A stretch of 64,000 nucleotides of DNA from Pseudomonas sp. P7548 (GCF_013386585.1 NZ_JACARO010000002.1:124001-188000), one strand, 5' to 3'; counted from the first letter of the stretch, positions 10,131 through 19,892 are shown. Translations and numbers: made by a program. Notes: a model not told the origin generated them from the letters alone.

Positions 10131-10409
10131 TCACGAGTCTTTGCGGGTCGGCTCTTCGACTTTTTCAGCCTGCACGTCGAAGGTACGACGCTCGGTGATC
10201 GGCTGGGTGGCCTGCGGGTGCACAGGTTGCGCCGGTGGAACCGGGTTGGCGGCCGGGTCGGCAGGCTTCTCGTCGTCGTTCATGGCTTTACGGAAGCCCT
10301 TGATCGATTCGCCCACGTCAGTGCCCAGGTTCTTGAGTTTCTTGGTGCCGAACACCAGTACCACCACCACCAGAATGACGATCCAGTGTTTCCAGTCAAA
10401 AATGCCCAT
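10131..10409 (-). CDS. tatA: Sec-independent translocase subunit TatA
   Basis: This is a 92-residue pore-forming subunit with a membrane helix near residues 7-21, the conserved [10 protein letters not shown] turn and an amphipathic helix, then a Pro-rich tail. AGAGGA precedes the ATG. It is the first of the three tat genes and follows hisE by 25 bases, so tat transcription probably comes from the upstream ubi-his run. Confidence 0.95.
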   Translation of the reverse strand: MGIFDWKHWIVILVVVVLVFGTKKLKNLGTDVGESIKGFRKAMNDDEKPADPAANPVPPAQPVHPQATQPITERRTFDVQAEKVEEPTRKDS

Positions 10410-10434
10410 GCTGCAATTCCTCTGTGAAAGTTAT

Positions 10435-10767
10435 TCAGGCGGACGGGCGCGAGGCCTTTTCGGCATGCCCGGACAAGCCGAAGCGACGGTCCAGTTCATC
10501 CAGCACTGCCTGCGGATGCTGCCCCAGTTGGGCGAGCATGACCAGGCTGTGGAACCACAAATCAGCGGTTTCGTAGATCACATCGCTGCAGTCGCCGCTG
10601 ATTTGCGCGTCCTTGGCGGCGATGATGGTCTCGACGGATTCTTCGCCGAGCTTTTCCAGGATCTTGTTCAAGCCCTTGTGATACAGGCTGGCGACATAGG
10701 AGCTGTCGGCGTCCGCGCCTTTGCGGTCCTCCAGCACCTGGGCCACGCGGTTCAGGGTATCGCTCAT
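10435..10767 (-). CDS. hisE: Phosphoribosyl-ATP pyrophosphatase HisE
   Basis: This 110-residue cytoplasmic all-helical enzyme removes pyrophosphate from phosphoribosyl-ATP, the second step of histidine synthesis. The motif [12 protein letters not shown] carries the metal-binding acidic residues. The ATG at 10767 ([13 protein letters not shown]) is the family start; the longer frame upstream is the hisI gene read out of phase. It follows the hisI stop by two bases. Here hisI and hisE are separate genes, not the fused form of enterobacteria. Confidence 0.94.
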   Translation of the reverse strand: MSDTLNRVAQVLEDRKGADADSSYVASLYHKGLNKILEKLGEESVETIIAAKDAQISGDCSDVIYETADLWFHSLVMLAQLGQHPQAVLDELDRRFGLSGHAEKASRPSA

Positions 10768-10769
10768 GT

Positions 10770-11162
10770 TCAGTGTCCTGCCGAGTAGATGGCGTGCGGG
10801 TCTTTGAGCACCGGCTCGACGGTCTTCCATTCGCCGTTTTCGAACACGCGATAGAAGCAGCTGTGACGGCCAGTGTGGCAAGCGATGTCGCCGATCTGCT
10901 CGACCATCAGGATCACCACGTCGGCGTCGCAGTCCAGGCGCATCTCGTGCAGGGTCTGCACGTGCCCGGACTCTTCGCCCTTGCGCCACAGTTTGCCACG
11001 CGAGCGTGACCAGTAGATGGCGCGCTGCTCAGCGGCGGTAAGGCTCAGGGCCTCGCGGTTCATCCAGGCCATCATCAGCACGCGCCCGGTCTTGTAGTCC
11101 TGGGCAATGGCCGGCACCAGGCCGTCACTGTCCCACTTGATCTCGTCCAGCCAGTCTTTCAT
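10770..11162 (-). CDS. hisI: Phosphoribosyl-AMP cyclohydrolase HisI
   Basis: This 130-residue enzyme opens the purine ring of phosphoribosyl-AMP in histidine synthesis. The zinc and magnesium ligands are visible in the CDAD and [11 protein letters not shown] segments, and the [10 protein letters not shown] core is typical. The ATG at 11162 begins [15 protein letters not shown]. It sits 41 bases after ubiB, in an operon otherwise devoted to ubiquinone synthesis and protein export. Confidence 0.95.
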   Translation of the reverse strand: MKDWLDEIKWDSDGLVPAIAQDYKTGRVLMMAWMNREALSLTAAEQRAIYWSRSRGKLWRKGEESGHVQTLHEMRLDCDADVVILMVEQIGDIACHTGRHSCFYRVFENGEWKTVEPVLKDPHAIYSAGH

Positions 11163-11203
11163 GTTCGGCTCCGGCAATTTGCGACAGTGTATAACCGGAT
11201 TGG

Positions 11204-12808
11204 CTATCGACGCACGATCAGATAAACACCCACGGCGACCATGATGCCGGCCGGCCAGTGGCCCAATTCGTTCAGCGGCCCGCCGAGGGCGAGTACTGCG
11301 CCACCCACCAGGTGCGCGGCGCCCAGCAGGCGCAGGAACCAGTCGTCCTTGCGACGGTGCCACGGCGGCGCGGGGTCCTTGGCGTGGGGCTGGGACATGC
11401 GCTCCAGCAGGTCGCGGGTCATGTTGGCCAGGTGCGGCAGCTGTTCGAACTGGCTGTGCAGGTTGCCGATCAGGGTTTTCGGGCTGACCCGCTCGCGCAT
11501 CCAGCGTTCGAGGAACGGCTGGGCGGTGTTCCACAGGTCGAGGTCCGGGTACAGCTGGCGGCCCAGGCCTTCGATGTTCAGCAAGGTTTTCTGCAGCAAT
11601 ACCAACTGCGGCTGCACTTCCATGTTGAAGCGTCGTGCGGTCTGGAACAGGCGCATCAACACCTGGCCGAAAGAAATATCTTTTAACGGTTTTTCAAAGA
11701 TCGGCTCGCACACGGTGCGGATCGCCGCTTCGAATTCGTTGAGCTTGGTTTCGGCCGGCACCCAGCCCGAATCGATGTGCAACTGCGCCACGCGACGGTA
11801 GTCGCGCTTGAAGAAGGCGAACAGGTTGCGGGCCAGGTAATCCTGGTCTTCCGGGGTCAGGCTGCCGACGATGCCGCAGTCGATTGCAATGTACTGCGGG
11901 CTCCACGGGTTCACGGTGCTGACGAAGATGTTGCCCGGGTGCATGTCGGCGTGGAAGAAACTGTCGCGGAACACCTGGGTGAAGAAGATCTCCACGCCGC
12001 GCTCGGCAAGCATCTTCATGTCGGTGCGTTGGTCGGCCAGGGTGGCGAGGTCGGTGACTTGCACGCCGTAGATGCGCTCCATCACCAGCACCTTGGGGCG
12101 GCACCAGTCCCAATACACTTGGGGCACGTACAGCAGCGGCGAACCTTCGAAGTTGCGCTTGAGCTGGCTCGCGTTGGCGGCTTCGCGCAGCAGGTCGAGT
12201 TCGTCGTAGATGGTTTTTTCGTAGTCGGCGACCACGTCCACCGGGTGCAGCAGGCGGGCATCGGCGCTGAAGCGCTCAGCGGCGCGGGCGAGGATGAACA
12301 ACCATGCCAGGTCCTGACCGATGATCGGCTTGAGGCCCGGGCGAATCACCTTCACCACTACCTCTTCGCCGGTTTTCAGCTGGGCGGCGTGGACCTGCGC
12401 CACGGAGGCGGAAGCCAATGGGTCGACATCGAAGCGGCTGAAGACGTCGCTGATCTTCTTGCCCAATTGCTCTTCGATCAATTTCATCGACTGCTGGGAA
12501 TCGAACGGCGGCACGCGGTCCTGCAGCAGCATCAGCTCGTCGGCGATGTCTTCGGGCAGCAGGTCGCGGCGGGTCGAGAGGATCTGCCCGAACTTGATGA
12601 AGATCGGCCCCAGGTCCTGCAGCGCCAGGCGCAGGCGTGCGCCCCGGCTCAGCTCCAGCGGCTTGCGCGGGAACCAGCGCCACGGCAGCACGTAGCGCAC
12701 CGCCAGCAGGAACCACGGCAGGGGCAGGGCGAACAGCAGGTCATCGAGGCGGTAGCGGATTACGACGCGCTGGATACGAAACAGACGGCGGACGGCGAGC
12801 AGCTTCAT
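11204..12808 (-). CDS. ubiB: Ubiquinone biosynthesis protein UbiB
   Basis: This is a 534-residue protein of the ABC1/ADCK atypical kinase family, needed for ubiquinone synthesis. The diagnostic KxGQ motif is present as [15 protein letters not shown], followed by [16 protein letters not shown] and the catalytic-loop-like HADMHPGN. Two C-terminal membrane helices (about residues 500-532) anchor it. The ATG at 12808 overlaps the ubiJ stop by four bases. Confidence 0.95.
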   Translation of the reverse strand: MKLLAVRRLFRIQRVVIRYRLDDLLFALPLPWFLLAVRYVLPWRWFPRKPLELSRGARLRLALQDLGPIFIKFGQILSTRRDLLPEDIADELMLLQDRVPPFDSQQSMKLIEEQLGKKISDVFSRFDVDPLASASVAQVHAAQLKTGEEVVVKVIRPGLKPIIGQDLAWLFILARAAERFSADARLLHPVDVVADYEKTIYDELDLLREAANASQLKRNFEGSPLLYVPQVYWDWCRPKVLVMERIYGVQVTDLATLADQRTDMKMLAERGVEIFFTQVFRDSFFHADMHPGNIFVSTVNPWSPQYIAIDCGIVGSLTPEDQDYLARNLFAFFKRDYRRVAQLHIDSGWVPAETKLNEFEAAIRTVCEPIFEKPLKDISFGQVLMRLFQTARRFNMEVQPQLVLLQKTLLNIEGLGRQLYPDLDLWNTAQPFLERWMRERVSPKTLIGNLHSQFEQLPHLANMTRDLLERMSQPHAKDPAPPWHRRKDDWFLRLLGAAHLVGGAVLALGGPLNELGHWPAGIMVAVGVYLIVRR

Positions 12809-13428
12809 GCGTTATCGCTTGGATCAAGGGAACGGCTCAGGCGTTCGAAGCGGGCCTCGAGGCGTTCCAGGTCGATTTTGGCCTTGTCGAGTTCACGAAA
12901 GCGCGCTTGCGCTTCCCGTTCTCCGACCAGGATGCGCGATTCTTCGCTCAGGTATTCGGCGAGGTTCTGGTTGAGGCTGGCGAACCCTTGTTGGTACCAG
13001 CGCGTGCGGCTGCGCAGGTGCCCGCTGATCAACTGGGTGGCCACGGGGCCGATCCAGCGCGACAGTTCGTATTCCCAGTCCAGTTCCAGGTCTTGCAGCA
13101 CGGCGGCCAGGTCCATCAGCACCGAACTGTCACCTTCGAGCTCCACCTCGGCGCTGTGCAGGATGGCAGTCTTGTTGCGGCTCAGGGCCAGGTGCAGCAG
13201 GCTCGATGCTGGCGCACGCAGGGTGCAGTCGGCGTCGGCAGCCCAGTCGCTGGCGAGCAGCAGGCCTTCATCGCTGGGCAGGATAAACAGCTGCAAGGCG
13301 GGGCTCGTGCAGTCGACGGCAATGATCTTGCCGTTCAAGTGCGCGAGCCGCGCCAGGGCGGTGCTGTCCAGGCGCAGCACACGGTTGATACCGTGCTCGA
13401 CGCTGGCGAGAAGGCCTGCGAACAGCAT
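12805..13428 (-). CDS. ubiJ: Ubiquinone biosynthesis accessory factor UbiJ
   Basis: This 207-residue protein has an N-terminal SCP2 lipid-binding domain and a C-terminal helical region containing a coiled coil ([16 protein letters not shown]). UbiJ assembles with UbiK and the hydroxylases and methylases of the aerobic ubiquinone pathway. The gene lies between ubiE and ubiB, as in most gammaproteobacteria, and shares single-base or four-base overlaps with both. Confidence 0.9.
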   Translation of the reverse strand: MLFAGLLASVEHGINRVLRLDSTALARLAHLNGKIIAVDCTSPALQLFILPSDEGLLLASDWAADADCTLRAPASSLLHLALSRNKTAILHSAEVELEGDSSVLMDLAAVLQDLELDWEYELSRWIGPVATQLISGHLRSRTRWYQQGFASLNQNLAEYLSEESRILVGEREAQARFRELDKAKIDLERLEARFERLSRSLDPSDNA

Positions 13429-14198
13429 CAGGGCTTGATGCCGCGGTGCAGGGCAACGATGCCCGAGGTCATGTTGTGGTAGGTCACGCGGTCGAAGCCG
13501 GCTTCTACCATCATCGACTTCAGAGTTTCCTGGTCGGGGTGCATGCGGATCGATTCGGCCAGGTAGCGGTAGCTCTCGGCGTCATTGGTGATCAGCTTGC
13601 CCATCAGCGGCATGAAGGCGAAGGAGTAGGTGTCGTAGACCTTGGACATCAGCGCGTTGGTCGGCTTGGAGAACTCCAGCACTAACAGGCGGCCGCCCGG
13701 CTTGAGCACGCGCAGCATCGAGCGGATCGCGTCTTCCTTGTGGGTCACGTTGCGCAGGCCGAAGGCAATGGTCACGCAATCGAAATGGTTGTCCGGGAAC
13801 GGCAGCTTCTCAGCGTCGGCCTGGACGAACTCGATATTGCCGGCTACGCCTTTATCCAGCAGGCGGTCGCGACCGACCTTGAGCATCGAGCCGTTGATGT
13901 CTGCCAGCACGACCTGACCGGTAGGGCCCACCAGCTTGGAAAACTTGGCGGCCAGGTCGCCCGTGCCGCCGGCGATGTCCAGCACGCGGTTGCCGGCGCG
14001 CACACCCGACAGCTCGATAGTGAAGCGCTTCCACAGGCGGTGCATGCCGCCCGACAGCACGTCGTTCATCAGGTCGTACTTGGCCGCGACGGAGTGGAAC
14101 ACCTCAGCGACTTTTTCCGCTTTCTGGCTTTCCGGAACGTTCTTGAAGCCGAAGTGAGTGGTGGGTTCGGCATCGCTGCCTTTGCGCTGGTCAGTCAT
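13428..14198 (-). CDS. ubiE: Ubiquinone/menaquinone C-methyltransferase UbiE
   Basis: This 256-residue class I S-adenosylmethionine methyltransferase carries out the C-methylation step of ubiquinone synthesis. Motif I is [26 protein letters not shown] and [12 protein letters not shown] match the UbiE signatures. The ATG at 14198 (MTDQRKGS) is preferred; a longer frame adds 21 residues with no family resemblance. It is the first gene of the long minus-strand run down to rsmE. Confidence 0.95.
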   Translation of the reverse strand: MTDQRKGSDAEPTTHFGFKNVPESQKAEKVAEVFHSVAAKYDLMNDVLSGGMHRLWKRFTIELSGVRAGNRVLDIAGGTGDLAAKFSKLVGPTGQVVLADINGSMLKVGRDRLLDKGVAGNIEFVQADAEKLPFPDNHFDCVTIAFGLRNVTHKEDAIRSMLRVLKPGGRLLVLEFSKPTNALMSKVYDTYSFAFMPLMGKLITNDAESYRYLAESIRMHPDQETLKSMMVEAGFDRVTYHNMTSGIVALHRGIKP

Positions 14199-14271
14199 AT
14201 CGCTGTCACCAAAAGAGAATGCGGGACATGATAATCCCCACGACCTGCTTTGTCTTGGCAAGGCTCAATGT

Positions 14272-14386
14272 CGTGAGCGGGCTTGCCCCGCGCCAGGCTT
14301 CGAAGTGGCCCCAAACCAGGGCCCCAGGTCTTTCTGAAACACTGCGGTGGCCTTGCGTTCGGCGCGGGGCAAGCCCGCTCACTACA
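14272..14386. repeat. REPIN, GII type, in a divergent intergenic region
   Basis: The arms contain GTGAGCGGGCTTGCCC (14273-14288) and its complement near 14370-14385, with inner pairing less perfect than in the copy at 2157. It sits between divergently transcribed ubiE and a PHA-system gene. The whole gap between the two starts is 271 bases and otherwise holds only the two promoters. Confidence 0.88.
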
Positions 14387-14469
14387 ACCATCGGGGTAAG
14401 ATAGGCGGCGACCGAGACCTTTTGCCGCATGGCAGGTATCCATACCGTTATAAAAGAGGAGTCATTGCA

Positions 14470-14745
14470 ATGGCCCGTATTACCGTTGAGCGTGCACATA
14501 CCCTGGGTAAAGAAGGCGCGCGGGCAAAAGCCGACAAGTTGGCAGGCAAACTCAAGGAACAATATGGCCTGGAGTCCACATGGTCTGGCGATACCTTGAA
14601 CCTCAAGCGTTCAGGCGTTAAAGGCACCGTGTCGGTGGCCGAGGACTCCCTGCGTATTGATGTGGAACTGGGCCTGTTGATGTCGGCCATGAGTGGCACT
14701 ATCAAATCCGAAATCGAGAAAGCCCTGGATAAGGCACTGGCCTGA
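14470..14745 (+). CDS. Polyhydroxyalkanoic acid system family protein
   Basis: This small basic protein of 91 residues belongs to the putative polyhydroxyalkanoic acid system family (PHA_gran_rgn). It stands at the head of the PHA granule genes in many pseudomonads. Its sequence ends with an amphipathic helix (MSGTIKSEIEKALDKALA). Its biochemical role is not established. AGAGGAG lies eight bases before the ATG. It is 105 bases upstream of phaI. Confidence 0.82.
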   Translation: MARITVERAHTLGKEGARAKADKLAGKLKEQYGLESTWSGDTLNLKRSGVKGTVSVAEDSLRIDVELGLLMSAMSGTIKSEIEKALDKALA

Positions 14746-14850
14746 TCCGGGTCTTCTTAGGGTGCCGATTCTAATTTTTCTGCCTACTTTGTGCCCAAGC
14801 CCTCAACTCCTGCGGGCCGTTCCTCAACCCTTTTTTGCGTGAGGTGTGCC

Positions 14851-15273
14851 ATGGCCAAAGTTATTTTGAAGAAAAAAATCGACGTTCAGTCCACCGCCCT
14901 GAGTGACGTTAAACGCTATGCCCGCAAGATCTGGCTGGCGGGTCTTGGCGCCTATGCCAAGGTCGGCAGCGAAGGCAGCGAGTACTTCAAAGAGCTGGTC
15001 AAGAAGGGTCAACATGTTGAAAGTAAAGGTAAAAAAGTTGTGGTTGAACAACTTGATGCCGCCAACAGTCAGATTGACCAAGTAAAGAGTAATGTCTCAA
15101 GCGTCAAAGGCCTGGTTGAAGTTCAACTGGATAAAGTTGAAAAAGCTTTTGACATACGCGTTGCAAGTGCCTTGAATCGGATCGGCATTGCGTCTAAACA
15201 TGACGTGGAGACACTCTCTGCTAAGCTCGAAGAGCTGACGACATTGCTAGAACGTGTCGCGCGTAAACACTAA
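14851..15273 (+). CDS. phaI: PHA granule-associated phasin PhaI
   Basis: This is a 140-residue phasin. Phasins coat PHA granules and control their size and number. The core VKRYARKIWLAGLGAYAKVG is shared with the N-terminal part of PhaF just downstream. A heptad-rich region (about residues 55-140) fits the coiled-coil oligomerisation seen in this family. It lacks the basic C-terminal tail of PhaF. TGAGG precedes the ATG at 14851. It is 12 bases upstream of phaF and surely cotranscribed. Confidence 0.93.
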   Translation: MAKVILKKKIDVQSTALSDVKRYARKIWLAGLGAYAKVGSEGSEYFKELVKKGQHVESKGKKVVVEQLDAANSQIDQVKSNVSSVKGLVEVQLDKVEKAFDIRVASALNRIGIASKHDVETLSAKLEELTTLLERVARKH

Positions 15274-15285
15274 GGAGACATCGGG

Positions 15286-16248
15286 ATGGCTGTTAAAAAG
15301 ACTACTCAGAAAGAAGGCAGCTCGTGGGTCGGGGAAGTTGAAAAATATTCCCGTAAGATCTGGCTTGCTGGTTTAGGCGTGTACTCGAAGGCTAGCATTG
15401 GTGAAGGCAAAAAACTCTTCGAGTCTTTGGTCAAGGACGGTGAGAAAGCCGAGAAGTTGACCAAAAGCACAGTCGGTAAAACAGTTGAAGCGGCCAAGGC
15501 AACTGCCGGTTCCGCCAAGTCGGGTATTTCTGACACCTGGGGCAAGTTGGAAGAAACTTTCGACAAACGCCTCAACAGTGCGATTTCGCGACTGGGCGTA
15601 CCCAGCAAGGCAGAGCTGAAGGCACTGCACAGCAAGGTCGACACGTTGACCAAGCAAATCGAAAAGCTCACCGGCGCCAAAGTGGCCCCTGTGAAAACGG
15701 CTGCCGCCAAACCTGCTGCCAAGCCGGCCGCTAAAACCGCAGCGGCCAAGCCCGCAGCGAAAACTGCAGCCAAGCCTCTGGTAAAAGCTGCTGCCAAACC
15801 GGCTGCAAAACCTGCGGCCAAGGCACCCGCCAAAGCCGCCGCTAAACCGGCTGCCAAGCCTGCGGCTAAAACAGCAGCGGCAAAACCGGCTGCCAAGCCT
15901 GCCGCTAAACCTGCCGCCAAGGCCGCTGCAAAACCGGCCGCCAAGCCAGCAGCTAAAACTGCAGCCGCTAAACCTGCTGCCAAGCCCGCTGCTGCGAAAC
16001 CTGCAGCCAAGCCGGCCGCCGCGAAACCGGCTGCTAAACCTGCGGCCGCCAAGCCTGCGGCAAAACCAGCCGCCGCGAAGAAGCCAGCGGTAGCGAAAAA
16101 ACCAGCAGCGGCCAAGCCTGCTGTTGCGGCCAAGCCAGCAACTGCGGCACCTGCCGCTTCCACAGCCAACTCGGTGTCCGCACCGACCCCTGCTGCTGTG
16201 ACCCCGACTGCATCGCCGGCAACCCCGACGCCATCCAGTCAGTCCTGA
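15286..16248 (+). CDS. phaF: PHA granule phasin and nucleoid-binding protein PhaF
   Basis: This is a 320-residue protein with two halves. The N-terminal phasin domain (about residues 1-125, with KYSRKIWLAGLGVYSK) binds granules. The C-terminal half is a histone H1-like array of AAKP units (from about residue 138 to 280) that in P. putida PhaF binds DNA and helps partition granules at division. It ends in an Ala/Pro/Thr tail without lysine. The AAKP array is unusually regular and is prone to length change by slippage. GGAGAC precedes the ATG. A terminator follows the stop directly. Confidence 0.94.
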   Translation: MAVKKTTQKEGSSWVGEVEKYSRKIWLAGLGVYSKASIGEGKKLFESLVKDGEKAEKLTKSTVGKTVEAAKATAGSAKSGISDTWGKLEETFDKRLNSAISRLGVPSKAELKALHSKVDTLTKQIEKLTGAKVAPVKTAAAKPAAKPAAKTAAAKPAAKTAAKPLVKAAAKPAAKPAAKAPAKAAAKPAAKPAAKTAAAKPAAKPAAKPAAKAAAKPAAKPAAKTAAAKPAAKPAAAKPAAKPAAAKPAAKPAAAKPAAKPAAAKKPAVAKKPAAAKPAVAAKPATAAPAASTANSVSAPTPAAVTPTASPATPTPSSQS

Positions 16249-16262
16249 TTTTTTCAGGACAC

Positions 16263-16300
16263 ACAAAAAATGCCCGGCCTGTGAAGGTCGGGCATTTTTT
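16263..16300 (+). terminator. Intrinsic terminator after phaF
   Basis: AAAAAATGCCCGGCC pairs with GGTCGGGCATTTTTT around a short TGTGAA loop, followed by a T-run. It ends the phaI-phaF transcript. Confidence 0.9.
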
Positions 16301-16349
16301 ATGGTGGTGCTTTCAATGACACAACACATCCAACAGTGTGAAGGCTTTT

Positions 16350-16444
16350 GTGGCGAGGGAGCTTGCTCCCGCTTGATCGCGCAGCGGTCGCCGGCTTTTT
16401 GGGCGAACTTCGCACCCCGGCGCAAGCAAGCTTGCTCACTACAA
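16350..16444. repeat. REPIN, GIII type, degenerate
   Basis: The left arm contains the GIII 16-mer GAGGGAGCTTGCTCCC exactly. The right arm is decayed (AAGCAAGCTTGCTCACTACAA) and has taken on a GII-like end. It separates convergent phaF and phaD. Confidence 0.8.
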
Positions 16445-16460
16445 TAAACGCTCCTGCTTT

Positions 16461-17081
16461 TTAGACGGAGTCATCCAGGTATTTGAGTGCGAATTTCTCG
16501 GTCGCCAGCCGTGCCGGCAACAATAAGTGCGGCGCCACCAGCATCACGATCTGGTAGACCACCACCCGTATCTCACCTTCACGGTCGAGAATCCGCTGGT
16601 AGTCCAGCGAAAACAGCAGGGTCAGGGTGATCTGCTCCACCAGTTGCCCCAGTGCCTGGGTACCACTGACCAATTGCCCCGACGTCTTCAACCGTGCCAA
16701 CAGCGACGCCAGGGTGCGTTTGAGTGCCGTGAGCAGGTTGCGAATGCCTTTGGCCAGTTTCGGCAGGCGCCCCGCGAGGTTCGACAGGTCCTGGAACAGA
16801 AACCGGTAATGGGCCATGCGCTCGACGATCAGGTGCAGGAATAGCCAGTAATCCTCGGCCTCCAGCTGCGCGTCAGCGGGTGGGTCGAGCAGGGGGGCCA
16901 GTTCGTTTTGAAAGCGCTCGAACAACCCAAGCACCAAGGGCTCCTTGCCATGGAAGTGGTAGTAGAGGTTGCCGGGGCTGATCCCCATTTCATTGGCCAC
17001 CTCCATGGTCGACACGTTCGGCTCGCCCTTCTGGTTGAACAACTGCAGGGCACATTCAAGGATACGGTCGCGGGTCTTCAT
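16461..17081 (-). CDS. phaD: TetR-family transcriptional activator PhaD
   Basis: This 206-residue TetR-family regulator in P. putida activates the phaC1 and phaI promoters in response to a CoA-type fatty-acid intermediate. The helix-turn-helix is VSTMEVANEMGISPGNLYYH (about residues 23-42). The rest is the helical ligand-binding and dimer domain. It follows phaC2 by 27 bases as the last gene of the minus-strand pha operon. Confidence 0.93.
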   Translation of the reverse strand: MKTRDRILECALQLFNQKGEPNVSTMEVANEMGISPGNLYYHFHGKEPLVLGLFERFQNELAPLLDPPADAQLEAEDYWLFLHLIVERMAHYRFLFQDLSNLAGRLPKLAKGIRNLLTALKRTLASLLARLKTSGQLVSGTQALGQLVEQITLTLLFSLDYQRILDREGEIRVVVYQIVMLVAPHLLLPARLATEKFALKYLDDSV

Positions 17082-17108
17082 CCAGTCTTCTTAATGTGAT
17101 CGTTGAGT

Positions 17109-18791
17109 TCAGCGCACACGCACGTAGGTGCCCGGCGCTGCTTCCATCGGTGGGTAGTTCTGGTTGCCCAGGGCGGTGAGGGTTTCGCGCTGCACGCCGG
17201 AGCGCTGCTGCACCCATTCCAGCCACTGCGGCCACCAGCTGCCTTCGACGTGGTTGGCGTCGTAGTACCAGGCGCGCGGGTCACTGCTCAGCTTGGGGTT
17301 CTCGACGTAGTTGGCCTTGGGGTTGCCCGGCGGGTTGAGGATGCTCTGGATATGCCCGCTGTTGGACAGCACGAAGCGCCGCTCCCCCCCCAGCAACTGG
17401 GTGGAGCGGTACACCGCGTCCCACGGCGTGATGTGGTCGTTGATCCCGGCCACGCTGAAGCTGTCCACCGTGACCTTCTGCAAGTCGATGGGCGTGCCGC
17501 ACACCTCCAGGCCGCCGGGATGGCTCAGCGGGTTGTGCTTGAAGAAATCCAGCAGGTCGCCGTGCAGCGCGGCGGGCAAGCGCGTGTTGTCGTTATTCCA
17601 GTACAGGATGTCGAAGGCCGGCGGTTCCTTGCCCAGCAGGTAGTTGTTGATCCAGTAGTTCCAGATCAGGTCATTGGGGCGCATCCAGGCGAACACCTTC
17701 GCCATGTCGCGGCCGTCCAGCACGCCTTGCTGGTAAGAGCGGCGCTTGGCCGCTTCCAGGGTTTGTTCATCGGCAAACAGCGTGGCGGGGCTGTCGATCT
17801 GGCTGTCGAGCAGGCTCACCAGGTAGGTGGCGCTGGAGATGCGCCGCAACTGGCGCTTGGCTTGCAGGTGGCCTTGCAGGGCGGCGATGCTCAGGCCACC
17901 GGCGCAGGCGCCCATCAGGTTGACCTCCCTTGCACCGGTGATCGTCCGGCAGACGTTGAGGGCTTCTTCCAGCGCCGCAACGTAGGTGGACAACCCCCAT
18001 TCACGATGGCGCACGTCCGGATTGCGCCAACTGACCATAAAGGTCTGCAGGCCGTTCTTGAGGGCGTACTGCACAAAGCTGTTGGCGGGGCTGAGGTCGA
18101 AAATGTAGTACTTGTTGATTTGCGGCGGCACCACCAGCAGCGGCTTGGCGTACTGCTTTTCGCTCATGGGCTTGTACTGGATCAGCTCCAGCAGCTCGTT
18201 GCGAAACACCACCGAACCCGGCGTGGTGGCGACCGTCTTGCCCACTTCGAACGCGTGCTTGCTCACCTGGCGCGGCAGGCCATTGTTGTGCAGCAGGTCC
18301 TCGAACAGGTTCGTCACACCGCGCACCACGCTGTTGCCCCCGGAGTTGAGCAGCTCCTTGACGGCCAGCGGGTTGAGCAGGGTGTTGGAAGGGGAGACGG
18401 CGTCGTTGAGCAGCGAGAAGGCAAAGTGCGCGCGGGCCCGGTCATCGGCGCTCAACGCGCTGTCGTCGATCCAGTGGCGCGTCTGCTTTTGCCAGCTCAG
18501 GTAGGCTTGCAGGCTGCGCCGATAGAGCGGGTTGAGCTTCCAGGTGGGGTCGCTGAAACGGCTGTCATTGGGGTTGGGCTCATGCACCGTCTCACCCAGC
18601 AGCACGCGGCCCAGCTGGCCGCTCAGTGCCCAGGCATGACGAACGGTATGCACCGGGTTGCGCAGGCCGTGGGCGGCAACGCTGCGCAGCGTCGACAGCA
18701 GGTCCCGACCGCGCAGGCCGGTGATCGCGTTTTGCGCATTGATGAACACGGCAGGGGTGGGCGCCGGGTTCGTCACGGGTCTTTCTCGCAT
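17109..18791 (-). CDS. phaC2: Class II polyhydroxyalkanoate synthase PhaC2
   Basis: This 560-residue synthase polymerises (R)-3-hydroxyacyl-CoA into medium-chain-length PHA. The catalytic cysteine is C296 in the lipase-like box GACAGG. The distal Asp (in INDHITPWDAVY) and His (NSGHIQSI) of the triad are visible. The ATG at 18791 (MRERPVTNPAP) gives the standard length; the longer frame adds 23 residues of unlikely leader. It is a paralogue of PhaC1, collinear from end to end with the active cysteine at the same residue number. Confidence 0.95.
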   Translation of the reverse strand: MRERPVTNPAPTPAVFINAQNAITGLRGRDLLSTLRSVAAHGLRNPVHTVRHAWALSGQLGRVLLGETVHEPNPNDSRFSDPTWKLNPLYRRSLQAYLSWQKQTRHWIDDSALSADDRARAHFAFSLLNDAVSPSNTLLNPLAVKELLNSGGNSVVRGVTNLFEDLLHNNGLPRQVSKHAFEVGKTVATTPGSVVFRNELLELIQYKPMSEKQYAKPLLVVPPQINKYYIFDLSPANSFVQYALKNGLQTFMVSWRNPDVRHREWGLSTYVAALEEALNVCRTITGAREVNLMGACAGGLSIAALQGHLQAKRQLRRISSATYLVSLLDSQIDSPATLFADEQTLEAAKRRSYQQGVLDGRDMAKVFAWMRPNDLIWNYWINNYLLGKEPPAFDILYWNNDNTRLPAALHGDLLDFFKHNPLSHPGGLEVCGTPIDLQKVTVDSFSVAGINDHITPWDAVYRSTQLLGGERRFVLSNSGHIQSILNPPGNPKANYVENPKLSSDPRAWYYDANHVEGSWWPQWLEWVQQRSGVQRETLTALGNQNYPPMEAAPGTYVRVR

Positions 18792-18880
18792 GAGCCAACA
18801 CTCCTTCGTCAAGCCATCAAACAGGCACGCCAATTCAGAACCATAGTCGGTTCCTGGCAAGTTGCGCGGCGGTGTGGTCC

Positions 18881-19726
18881 TTACACCGCAGGTCGCGGAT
18901 GAATCACCGCGCGCAGGCGCTCCTCCTCGAGAAATTTCATGATGATCGGCGCCACGGCTTCGGCCCGGGTGATCAAGAACAGGTGGCCATCGTCGATGAT
19001 GTGCAACTGTGCGTTGGGAATGCGCCAGGCCAGCATGCGCATGTTGATCAGCGGGATCAGCGGGTCGTCATCCCCCGCCAGCACCAGGGTGGGTTGGCGG
19101 ATCTTGTGCAGCCAGTGGATGCTGGTCCAGCCCAGCCCGGCGAACAGTTGCCAGTAGTAACCCAGCTTGCCCGCCGAACGTACTTTGCTGGCATGTTCTG
19201 CGGCCAGTTTCGAATCGCGGCGGAACGAGCCGCCATAAATCATCGGGGCAATGCGCACTACATGGGACGGCTGGATGTAACGGCGCGGGCTGGCCATCAG
19301 CCACAGCACTTTGGGTTTGCCCGGCACCATCACCGCACCCGCCGCCGTGGCCGCCAGGATCAGCTTCTTGCAACGCTCCGGGTAGTCGTAGGCGAACTGC
19401 TGCGCCAACGCGCCGCCCCAGGACACGCCCACCGCGTTCACCTGGCCATAGTCCAGGTAGTCGAGCATGCGTGCAGTGAGCTTGGCCAGGCCGGGAAAGC
19501 GATAGGGACGGTTGGGTGTGGATGAGCCACCCACGCCGGGCACATCGAAGGCGATCACTTCCAGGTCCGGGTCTAGGGCCTGGACGAACGGAAACACCAG
19601 CTCAAGGTTGGCGCCGATGCCGTTGAAGATCAGCAAGGGCGTCAAGTGAGGCTTGCCCGGGCGCACCGCCGTGCGGATGGTCTGGCCATCCAGGTCGATG
19701 GTACGGAAGATGAACGGTTGCGGCAT
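18881..19726 (-). CDS. phaZ: Intracellular medium-chain-length PHA depolymerase PhaZ
   Basis: This 281-residue alpha/beta-hydrolase degrades stored PHA at the granule surface. The nucleophile is S102 in GVSWGG, with DDDPLIP and DDGHLFLI carrying the Asp and His. The ATG at 19726 begins MPQPFIFRT as in P. putida PhaZ; a TTG two codons earlier is possible. It lies between the two synthase genes, so synthesis and degradation are produced together and futile cycling must be limited after translation. Confidence 0.95.
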   Translation of the reverse strand: MPQPFIFRTIDLDGQTIRTAVRPGKPHLTPLLIFNGIGANLELVFPFVQALDPDLEVIAFDVPGVGGSSTPNRPYRFPGLAKLTARMLDYLDYGQVNAVGVSWGGALAQQFAYDYPERCKKLILAATAAGAVMVPGKPKVLWLMASPRRYIQPSHVVRIAPMIYGGSFRRDSKLAAEHASKVRSAGKLGYYWQLFAGLGWTSIHWLHKIRQPTLVLAGDDDPLIPLINMRMLAWRIPNAQLHIIDDGHLFLITRAEAVAPIIMKFLEEERLRAVIHPRPAV

Positions 19727-19767
19727 GCTCAAGCCCTGTGAAGTGTTACAGCCGGAATGTGGTCGAA

Positions 19768-19858
19768 ATGTGGGAGCGGGCTTGCTCGCGAAAGCGGTGT
19801 ATCAGTATCAGGTGTGCTAGCTGGCACACTGCATTCGCGAGCAAGCCCGCTCCCACAT
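19768..19858. repeat. REPIN, GI-like type, between phaC1 and phaZ
   Basis: GTGGGAGCGGGCTTGCTCGCGAA pairs with TTCGCGAGCAAGCCCGCTCCCAC around a loop with TGTATCAG. It sits within the phaC1-phaZ operon, so it is transcribed and could act on relative message levels. Confidence 0.92.
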
Positions 19859-19892
19859 TTGATCCCATTTCAATCACAAAAATATGTGTGGC

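Noticed and set aside
15306..16425. Minus-strand frames opposite phaF rich in Ala/Gly/Leu that look like membrane or glycine-rich proteins
   Set aside because: They are the complement of the AAKP repeat array and have no start context or family match.
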